NCBI RefSeq assembly: GCF_000321225.1
Contig: NW_004451512.1
Coordinates: 510,412-574,411 of the forward strand
DNA from: Odobenus rosmarus divergens
Lineage: Eukaryota > Chordata > Mammalia > Carnivora > Odobenidae
Length of the DNA stretch: 64,000 nt
Direction of reading: 5' to 3'
This document shows positions 56,612-64,000 of this stretch, in pieces (positions within the stretch are counted from its first letter, which is position 1; every line of letters starts with the position of its first letter). The notes below the pieces were generated by a model. It saw only the letters and a list, made by a program, of their open reading frames with translations, was not told the DNA's origin and did not search any database. Made by a program: the position numbers and the translations under genes.

Positions 56612-56860
56612 GGGGGCCTGGGTGGCTCAATCGGTTAATTATCTGCCTTCCGCTGAGGTCATGATCTCAGAGTCCTGGGATGGAGGCCCTGCATGGAGCC
56701 CTGGGTCGAGTGAAGCCCTGCATTGAGCAACACCCCCGCCACACACACTGCATGGGGCTCCATGCTCAGTGGGGACTCGGCTTCTCCCTTGCTCTCTGCC
56801 CCTCCCCCTGCTTGTGCTCACTCTCTCAAATGAATAAATAAATACAATCTTTAAAAAAAA
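56612..56860 (+). mobile_element. Can-SINE with 18-bp target duplication and an extended middle
   Basis: Head 'gggggcctgggtggctcaat', 'cgctgaggtcatgatctcag', CT-rich part and an (aaat)n/poly-A tail. Exact duplication TAAAGCAAGTAAGGTAGA at 56594-56611 and 56861-56878. At 249 bp it is about 50 bp longer than its neighbours, the extra text lying around 56685-56755 where 'ccctgcatggagccctggg' and 'ccctgcattgagcaac' look like a partial internal duplication. Confidence 0.95.
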
Positions 56861-56878
56861 TAAAGCAAGTAAGGTAGA

Positions 56879-57639
56879 CTCTTTATTCAATGTTAAGTGC
56901 TCAAATCCTGTCCTAGCCTGTATCACGCTATTATCATTTGAAGATCATTTTCCTTGAGAGAAAAGATTAAAGAAACATATGGAATGAATTGTTCTGCCTT
57001 CTTTGTGCTGCTGTTAACACCAAAACAGCCATGGACATAGGCTTCCTTGTTCTTCTTCCAACTCCAAAGATAACTAAAACACCTTTTCACGTATTAGTAT
57101 GCTTCCATGCCTCCCCTAAGTCTGTCCTTTAGGTACAGGAAAGGGGACCCATTCTTTGTATTTGCCCCTGACTGGATCTTCTTCATTCTTTAAGAGACCC
57201 GACCCATCACAGAGCCCCCTCTGTGGCCATGCTGACCTGTTTCCTTGGGTGCCGCCTCCCCATCCTGTTCACGGTAATGTAGGACCGAGAGTTACAATGT
57301 AAGCCACCTTTCCTGTTTTGAATTTAGTCTATGGGATTACAGCTATTTTTAATTCAAACTTTTTAAATTCTCCTTTCTTAAAATCCAGGGTGTATGTCAG
57401 AACTTCAACAAACATTTTCTTTCTACACTATCATGTGAAGTGCTGTGGATGTGAGACTGCTGTAATTCTACTTCTTTCCTTCCAGTTTGGCAGTTTGGGT
57501 CAGGAGAGAGCAGAAAGTAACTATTTCTTTCATTGCATCTTCCACCTTCTGAGGGATTCGTTAGCAAGGGAATCAAGAATTTATTAGATGTTGTAGTTTG
57601 GGTTTTTGTTTTGTTTGTTTTTTTTTTTGGAGGAAGACA
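56879..57639. other. Unique sequence, nothing recognised
   Basis: Frames on both strands at 57318-57654 have no domain. T-rich run at about 57600-57630. Confidence 0.4.
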
Positions 57640-57830
57640 CAATGAGACTTTCATTAATTATTTTAAGCAAACTTTTCATTGGAATATAGCACAGGAACAA
57701 GAAAACACTTTCAATCCTAAGTGTAGAGCTCAATAAATTTTCACAAAGTGAACACACCCCTCTAGTCACCTAACGTGAAACCTATCCGCTCTGCTGAAAC
57801 TTCCCTCTTCCTCATAAATTAGTTTTAATG
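57640..57830 (-). mobile_element. Old L1 fragment
   Basis: 'caatcctaagtgtagagctcaataaattttcacaaagtgaacacacccctctagtcacc' is the complement of an L1M 3' UTR segment. Preceded by a T/A-rich stretch. Confidence 0.7.
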
Positions 57831-57865
57831 GAGTTATAATCTGTTCTGGAAGAGGGTAATTACCC

Positions 57866-58102
57866 TAACAGGAGCTAACACTTGTTGAGAACCTGAACTA
57901 TGTGTCAAACCCTGTGCTAAACAATTTATATGCCTCGCCTCTTTTCATCCTCACAGCAGCTCTATGAGATGGGTTTTATTATTTCCCCCATCTTAAAGAT
58001 AAGAAATCGAAGCTGGGAGTGGCAAGATCACTAGCCAATAAGAAATGGAGCTGGGGTTCAAATCCAGATCTAGCTAATTCTAGAGACTGCATTTTTACCA
58101 CT
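57866..58102 (-). repeat. MIR SINE, near full length
   Basis: 'ctatgtgtcaaaccctgtgctaaacaatttatatgcc', 'atcctcacagcagctctatgagatgggttttattatttcccccatcttaaagataag' and 'gctggggttcaaatcc' follow reverse MIR order very well. Confidence 0.93.
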
Positions 58103-58139
58103 GCAGGAGTTACACCTTTTCCAGCTTCTATCCAGCCAG

Positions 58140-58344
58140 CCGGGCACTACGGACATTGGGGCCAGATAGTTCTGTCACAGGAAATGTCCTGTGCATCACA
58201 GTATGTTTATAAGCATCCCTGGCCTCTACCCACAAGATGCCAGAAGCACAATTCCCTCTGCTTCAGCGATAATCCAAAATGTCCCCACACATTGCCAAAT
58301 GTTCTCTGGAGAGTAAAAGTGCCCCCCGTTGAGAACCACTGCTG
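58140..58344 (-). mobile_element. MER20 (hAT-Charlie MITE)
   Basis: Reverse MER20: 'ggcactacggacattggggccagatagttctg', 'tgtcctgtgcatcacagtatg', 'gcatccctggcctctacccac', 'acacattgccaaatgttctctgg' and end 'cgttgagaaccactg'. Internal order is complete. MER20 copies are known to have been used as endometrial enhancers in placental mammals; nothing here shows that this one is. Confidence 0.92.
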
Positions 58345-60285
58345 TAGAAAATGATCCCATACTTCCAAGCTTCCCTTCTCTCTCCTCACCGATTTGCAAT
58401 CTGCCATGAGTCCCTCTGAAATAAATGCATGTTAACACAGGTGCACACTTTCCTGGTAGGTAGTGCGATTCTAAACTCCTGGGATCCATCAGTTCTTTTG
58501 GAACCACTGCCTCACTGCCCGGGTTGCATTTAAGAATCTGAATTATGCAAACACATTCTTTGCCACGCGGTCTCCCGAACCCCCAAATACCACTGCTCCA
58601 GCCGCAACTGTCATGGCTGCTGTGTCTCTTCCCTTTGACTTTCTAGTAGAAACTCAGTGAGCACGTCTTCTGACACCCTCACACGCATCATCCTCCGTAT
58701 ATCTATCTGTCTGAGTCATGGAAGGAGAAGCTGGTATACTCAAAAAGGGCAAGGTGAGAAGCAGTTAGTAGACATTACTTATGGAGGGGAGAGCATGATT
58801 TGGGGAAACTGAGGCAAGATACTGCAGCACGCTGGGTGTGGTAACCGTAGGGAGGCAATACCACTTCTAGGACTGAAGAGGCAAGAGGAAGACGTGGTTA
58901 TTTGAGCCCAGAGACAGTTCCTATATGGTGGCTCTCACTGGCTCAAGCCAAACAGAAGGCATGGGGGCCCAGTGATGCAAGCTGTATGGTCAGATTCCCA
59001 GGCACAGAGCAGCAGGGAGAAGGGCAGAGAGTGGATCTGGATGGGCAAGTGGAAGAGGTACAGCACAGTAGCTTTACAGTTTGATCTGAGTACATTTCTC
59101 TGCTCCCTTCCCCAGATTTCCTTTTGAAGTCCTCTTTATCAGATCAGAGGGCTTCTTGCCAAACGTGTTATCCTGGTTTTGAAAGATTCCTTCTTCTTCT
59201 TGCCGGGAGCTCATCATTCTGGCATCACCAGCCATGGTTTAGAAAACGAAATCCTGGGTTTTGATAACACCGATTTAGCCAGCTGTTCATTTCTCCTCCC
59301 CTCCCTTCTCTGCCAAGATTACAAACTTCAACTGGAAGAAGAAATTAGAAAACCTGACTTACCTTGTGAGATCAGGGTGGGTTTCTCTATTAGCTTCAGG
59401 AAGGAGTAATTCACCTTCTAGCCCTTTCTTTGCCTGATGTCCAGATCAGGATTTCTCAAACCTGTCAGTGTCTGGGTGTTCTCTCGATTGATCTCAAGGA
59501 CACATAATGCTGCATTTTCCTCGGATCTGGATTCATCCTGAGCAGGAAGGTCTTTAGGGCTGGGGGGAAAGAGAGCTCCAAGATGGAAAGTTTCTATTTT
59601 TTTTCTCTTTTTCCTCCAAGCCATATACCTGCTGGAATACCCCTCTGTCCTCTTAAAAATTTCCCATTTTTACTTTGTGCTGGGTTATTTCTGCCAACCA
59701 GTCTAGGAACCCTTTGTTCTCTCCACTAAGGCTTTCTTCAAGCCCTTCTACCTTCTACAGGGAGATCAGTGGCATGTACAGCACATCTGAGAGGGGCAGA
59801 CAGGGAGAGGCAGAGACGGAGAGACACCAAGTAAGCAGACTCCAGAATACTCCCTTTCATGTTCCTACTACCCGAGAGTCAAGTTGAAAAAAGAACCTTC
59901 TGTAGCTCTTTCTATAAATTTCTGCTCCTGTTTGCTTTTGAGGTCTTGGTCTCTCAGGGATTCTTGGTAGCAGTGCCATTAAGTTGACGTGGCTGTTTTC
60001 CTCCCCCTCCCACCTAACCTCTGATAATCTACAGGGTATTGGTAATTAGCAGTAAATTGCACCAGCTATGAATCAAGTCCAGTTCCTTGCCGTGAACACG
60101 GCGAGGCAGCAGTGCAGTTCTTGATCCACACAGACACACGATGGCAATGACTCACTCATACCTCCCAACCTCTTGCCATGCTGGCTGTTTTTGCTCCTCG
60201 GCTCCTTAGTGTAACCACAGTCTGTATTATCCTGTGTTAAGGCTCTCCCTTTCAGTCTAATGGTAAGCTTAACTAGTGGATTTTT
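58345..60285. other. Unique 1.9 kb, nothing coding recognised
   Basis: No transposon recognised across the interval. The frames at 58902-59084, 59179-59409 and 59675-59887 have no domain. 60000-60200 has the texture of conserved non-coding DNA and includes the palindrome listed separately and an AP-1 core TGACTCA (60148-60154). Confidence 0.45.
60089..60102. promoter_or_regulatory. 14-bp near-palindrome GCCGTG-AA-CACGGC
   Basis: GCCGTGAACACGGC has perfect 6-bp arms around AA and two CpGs in otherwise CpG-poor DNA. No well-known factor motif is matched with certainty. It lies in repeat-free sequence downstream of 'attggtaattagcag'. Confidence 0.3.
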
Positions 60286-60491
60286 CTTTTCTTTTCTTTT
60301 CTTTTAAGATTTTATTTATTTGAGAGAGAGAGTGAGAGCGCACTCATAAGTGGGGGGTGGGGGGAGGGGCAGAGGGAGAAGCGGGCTTCCCTCTGAGCAG
60401 GGAGCCTGGTGTGGGGCTCGATCCCAGGAACCTGGGATCATGACCTGAGCTGAAGGCAGACGCTTAACCGACTGAGCCACCCAGGCGCCCC
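60286..60491 (-). mobile_element. Can-SINE with target duplication and (TTTTC)n tail
   Basis: Reverse SINE with an expanded (TTTTC)n tail, 'aagattttatttatttgag', 'gaggggcagagggagaagc', 'cctgggatcatgacctgagctg' and the head 'cttaaccgactgagccacc'. Duplication TGGATTTTT at 60277-60285 and 60492-60500. Confidence 0.96.
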
Positions 60492-60940
60492 TGGATTTTT
60501 ATTTTTAATTAAGGTAGCCTAGCAGTTTAAAACAGTGCTTACAATAGTTAGACTTAAGAACAATTACATACACAAACACAAATAAAATTGATGAATTATG
60601 ACAATCTTTAACATGTGACTTTTTAAAAAATTTTCAAAGTGCTTTTAACATTTTCTTAATGTTGATAGCATTACTGTGACATATGTAAGGCAAGTATTAG
60701 TTTTCATATTACAGACGAGACAACTCAGGCAGACATTTGATTTATTCTTGCCTTTTTACTTCATTGGTCTTATGTTTATTATCAGATTAGGTTAACATCT
60801 TTAAATTCTGTCAATATCAACATTAATTTCCTGATTTGGATAACTATAGTGTGGTTATGTTCTTGTTCTTAGGAAATATACACTGAAGTATTTAGGAATA
60901 AAGGAATGCAATCTGCTCCTCATTCTCAAATGATAAACAA
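60492..60940. other. AT-rich unique sequence
   Basis: A faint reverse MIR-like patch ('gtattagttttcatattacagacgagacaactcagg', about 60695-60730) is the only hint of an old repeat. Confidence 0.4.
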
Positions 60941-60950
60941 GGAAAGATTA

Positions 60951-61148
60951 GGGGAGCCTGGGTGGCTCAGTCAGTTAAGCATTTGACTCTTGATTTCGGC
61001 TCAGGTCATGATCTCAGGGTCCCGGGATCAAGCCCCTAGACAGGCTCTGTGCTCAGTGCGGAGTCTGCATGAGGATTCTCTCTCCCTCTGTCCCTTCCCC
61101 TGCTCGTGTTCTCTCTCTCTCTAAAATAAATAAATAAATCTTTAAAAA
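60951..61148 (+). mobile_element. Can-SINE with target duplication
   Basis: Head 'gggagcctgggtggctcag', 'actcttgatttcggctcagg', 'tcatgatctcagggtcccgg', CT-rich run and (aaat)n tail. Duplication 'ggaaagatta' / 'gggaagatta' at 60941-60950 and 61149-61158 (one mismatch). Confidence 0.95.
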
Positions 61149-61159
61149 GGGAAGATTAT

Positions 61160-61255
61160 GTGAATGCATGTATATATATCTATATACACCTATGTATCCA
61201 TCTACATCTAGATCCATCTATTTATCTACCTACTTATATCTACCTAGAGAGTGCA
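61160..61255. repeat. (TATC)n/(CTAC)n degenerate simple repeat
   Basis: Units such as 'tatatatctatatac', 'atccatctac' and 'ttatctacctacttatatc'. Starts right at the SINE insertion site. Confidence 0.85.
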
Positions 61256-62589
61256 AAGAGTGCAAATAAAGTGTCATTGGTTACCTTTAAAAGTAGATAA
61301 GACACTACTCTATTATCAGCCCTAACTAAAAATTGGGAGATAAAAAGAAATAATAAAAAATCTACTAGACATGTATTAACGGTGAAAAAGTTTAGAATGC
61401 GCACTCTCTAAACATTTGATCACATATCACAATCAGTAAAAAAATTGCTTGAACACACTCCCCCAGCATATGTTTGTTGGTTTATTTATAAATTACACAT
61501 AGTACTAATGTACTGATAGGGAATACATGGGTTTAAAAGTCATTGAAAACCCCTGTTTTGGAAAAATTTTAATTTTAATTAGTTTCTAAATTGTTTTTAA
61601 GGGTACAGGTATGAGTTTTCTTTATAGGTGACACATTTTTTATTTTCTGGCAACAAAGTCACATTCCCATCCTTCAAAATGATTTCTCCGAAGCAACAGC
61701 TTCTTTTGAAACATTGTTACTTGCTCACTTTCTGTTACTTTGAAGAAGCAGATTAAGTGTGTTTATTTGTGGGGTTTTTTTGGTTTTTTTTTTTGGAAAA
61801 TATATACTTGGTTACAAACTACTTTCTTCATTTGTTGCCATAGTAAGGTCAGTATATGGGGAACACTTCCTTCTGTAAAAAGAAAAATGTTAAATTCCAT
61901 TTCTAAGTCCACAGTTTTTTGGAGTAATTTTTAGTAAGTTTACTAGCAAATTTCCATGAGGTAGAAGAGATTTTCACGGTCACGCCTCATCTCATAAAAA
62001 TGTACCCTAAAGATTCTACGATGGTTGAAAGGTTTGCTTCATTGAAACTAGCCATGCCAGTAATACCCTATTAGCGCTTAGGCTATAGTGCATGGTGGTT
62101 AACACGGGAGGTGTCTAGTAATAGCTCCTCCTTGTAGTAGGCTGCACACGCGGCTGGTGACCGCAAGACACTGTGACAGTGACGTCAGTGTTGTTGCTCT
62201 GTGTATTAGAGAACAGTAACATTTATTTCAGTTTAGCTAAAATTTAAACACAGCTCTAATCTTTTCTTCAGGTAACCCAAAGGATTAACTTGCACTTCTC
62301 TTGAGGTACAAACACTCATCTTTAGGGACCACTGACTTCAAGAATATATTCCACACATCTGTTCTTCCTTTCATTACTGTCCCCACCATAGGGCAGTATC
62401 ATTTCCCCCACAGTGTAGGTTTTCCATCACTAAGTTCGAACTGCATGCGGCTGTCCATGCCCTGATGTCTTCTGTGCACTTCAATACTTTTCCTGTCTGG
62501 ACCTTAAGACAGACAAATCTACCCAGAAAAGTCTGAAATGAAAACAGCCTTTTATTTTCAAAAATGGACATTACTTAAGATACAGGCAT
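61256..62589. other. Unique sequence, AT-rich then mixed
   Basis: No repeat recognised with confidence. Holds the CRE palindrome listed separately. The frames at 61740-61934 and 62374-62571 have no domain. Confidence 0.45.
62180..62187. promoter_or_regulatory. Consensus CRE palindrome TGACGTCA
   Basis: Perfect 8-bp cAMP response element (CREB/ATF site), set in 'cactgtgacagtgacgtcag'. The surrounding 62130-62200 keeps other CpGs ('cacacgcggctgg', 'gaccgcaag'), which suggests low historical methylation or selection. Activity not shown. Confidence 0.45.
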
Positions 62590-62770
62590 AGGTAGTGTTT
62601 ACAATTGTAAGATACTGGAACAACCTAAATGCCCACACATAGGAGAGTGAATGAATAAACTGCAGGATCTCACACAATGGAATACTGTGCAATTATGAAA
62701 AGGAATGCGAATCATCTCTCAGAAATGAAGTAGGGTGATTTCCAGGACATGTCGTTAGAGCAAAAGGGAG
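62590..62770 (+). mobile_element. Old L1 3' fragment
   Basis: 'atactggaacaacctaaatgcccacacataggagagtgaatgaataaactgc', 'cacacaatggaatactgtgcaattatgaaaaggaatg' is the ORF2-end/3' UTR text of an L1M element. Confidence 0.82.
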
Positions 62771-63339
62771 AGCTGCAGGGAGAAGAGGCCATGGTGACAG
62801 ACATCCTACTTTGGCCCCTGTGATTCTGTGGCTGGGCTAGCACCCTGGCTTCTGCTGAACCAGTTTAGAAGGCACTGGAGAGCAGAAACTGCCATCACAG
62901 TTAGGGCCAGTGAGCGTGTCTCTGCCTGATTGAGTTCCTCAGCCCTCCCCGTACTCTCTGCTGGTGTGGTCAAATCGCAGGGACTGCAGTTCCCACTCCT
63001 GTGATTATGTCCTCACCAAGACCCACACATGCTCCACTCTGCTGTCTTGTCTCTTTGATGGAAAAGGCTGTTTGTGGCTCTGGCTACTGCAGTGCTCCCC
63101 AGTGTGAAGGCTCAGCCCAGTGTACCTTCTCCATGTACCTCTTTCCAAGTCTCCTGCAATTTGTTTGTAACACTCTTTCTCTAAAACCAAGTGGATGTTA
63201 TCATCAGTGTGGTATACTTTACTTAATACATAAGATCTTAAGTAGGTTTTTGTTTTTTTATCACCCGACTGTCATAACTGACTCAATCCATTTGGTGAAA
63301 GACAAGGCTTCCTGAAGTCAGGAATCACAAGTTTGCTTA
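62771..63339. other. Unique sequence, nothing recognised
   Basis: The plus frame at 63001-63315 (104 codons) is cysteine-containing but has no recognisable domain, and a minus frame overlaps it. No exon evidence. Confidence 0.45.
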
Positions 63340-63475
63340 TTCAGCAAGAAAGTGTGTTGCCTACATACAAAACATGAGGCCTATAGCAGGTGTTGGGGTG
63401 TGAGGGGTGGGGGAAAACAAACAGTGATTGCAATATAAGTTCTATCCTCAAGGAACTCATAGTCAAGTTCACCAT
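63340..63475 (-). mobile_element. L2-like 3' fragment
   Basis: 'tatagcaggtgttggggtgtg' and 'ttctatcctcaaggaactcatagtcaag' resemble a reverse L2 3' end. Confidence 0.55.
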
Positions 63476-64000
63476 CTCTGAGGGGTATGCAAGCCGAGAG
63501 AAGATCTATTGAAGTCTAGGGTGAAAATACTAGAATTTCTATTATGTCTAATTTCTATCTCTAACATTCTAGCAAATGTTTTATTTAAAGAAAGAAATCA
63601 AACCTTACAGATGTATATAACATGTGGCTCGATCCTGGCTCCTTCAGCTGGTGTTTATGTCATATAGTCATATGTCATGTATGGTATAAAAGGATCCTCA
63701 GGGCAGAGTGGAGTTCTCAAACTTGCAGGGGTCCACAGTGGAGACCTCAGCCATTGAATCACTTTCAGTGTATTGTGATGTATTGCACTTTGAATGTGCT
63801 TGGTTTAAGAGGGTATGCGATTATATTATCTAGCTTTAAGAAAATTAACCCCCATAAAGAGAAAAATGGCTTAAAAATAATCCATTTAAAGATGCCATAA
63901 ATTACAGTCCTGAGAGGAAAGTATATAGCAATACAAGCCTTTCTCAAGAAACAAGAAAGGTCTCAAATACACAACCTAACCCTACACCTAAAGGAGCTAG
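63476..64000. other. Unique sequence to the window edge
   Basis: Nothing recognised. The overlapping frames at 63622-63947 have no domain. Confidence 0.4.

Noticed and set aside
1..64000. CRISPR array, operons, prophage or plasmid features
   Set aside because: No regularly spaced repeats and no bacterial-type genes; repeat content is plainly carnivore nuclear DNA.

Overview
The window is mammalian nuclear DNA, almost certainly from a dog-like carnivore (Caniformia). The best evidence is a set of about a dozen full-length Can-SINEs. These are tRNA-derived retroposons with a tRNA-like head, a CT-rich stretch and an (AAATAA)n/poly-A tail, and several have target-site duplications (TSDs) readable by eye. 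Their body matches the caniform type as I remember it and lacks the longer feliform middle section. A young carnivore L1 3' end near 42.9-43.2 kb agrees. I cannot name the species or chromosome.

I find no host protein-coding exon. The open frames are short (the longest is about 159 codons), overlap on both strands, carry no recognisable domain and often lie inside repeats. The only protein-like homology is to retrotransposon reverse transcriptases: an L1 ORF2 fossil at 36.0-36.6 kb and a very old CR1/L3-type fossil on the minus strand at 32.66-32.94 kb. The segment is best read as intergenic or deep intronic DNA.

Layout. 0-13 kb: old MIR copies, an L1 3' end, a Tigger-type element (5.8-6.3 kb), an hAT-type element (7.5 kb), MaLR-type LTR pieces and two Can-SINEs. 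13-21.5 kb: sparse repeats and long unique stretches that look like conserved non-coding DNA (13.98-14.13 kb; 17.8-18.7 kb), an RFX X-box palindrome at 20.73 kb, and polypurine and G-run tracts at 20.8-21.1 kb. 21.5-26.6 kb: an old minus-strand L1 split by a Tigger element, then AT-rich unique DNA. 26.6-35 kb: mostly unique, with Can-SINEs and the CR1/L3 fossil. 35-45 kb: a dense stack of L1 elements of different ages with nested insertions. 45-52 kb: MIR, L2, another Tigger element and an internally deleted L1. 52-64 kb: unique DNA with scattered MIR, LTR, MER20 and Can-SINE copies and a full CRE palindrome at 62.18 kb.

No operon, CRISPR array, tRNA or rRNA gene, toxin or other gene system is visible. 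The observations most worth checking are the uninterrupted CR1/L3 fossil frame, the candidate conserved elements, the X-box and CRE palindromes, a short retrocopy-like insert inside an L1, and the nested transposon stacks that give relative ages. Repeat family names come from memory of consensus sequences; subfamilies need RepeatMasker.
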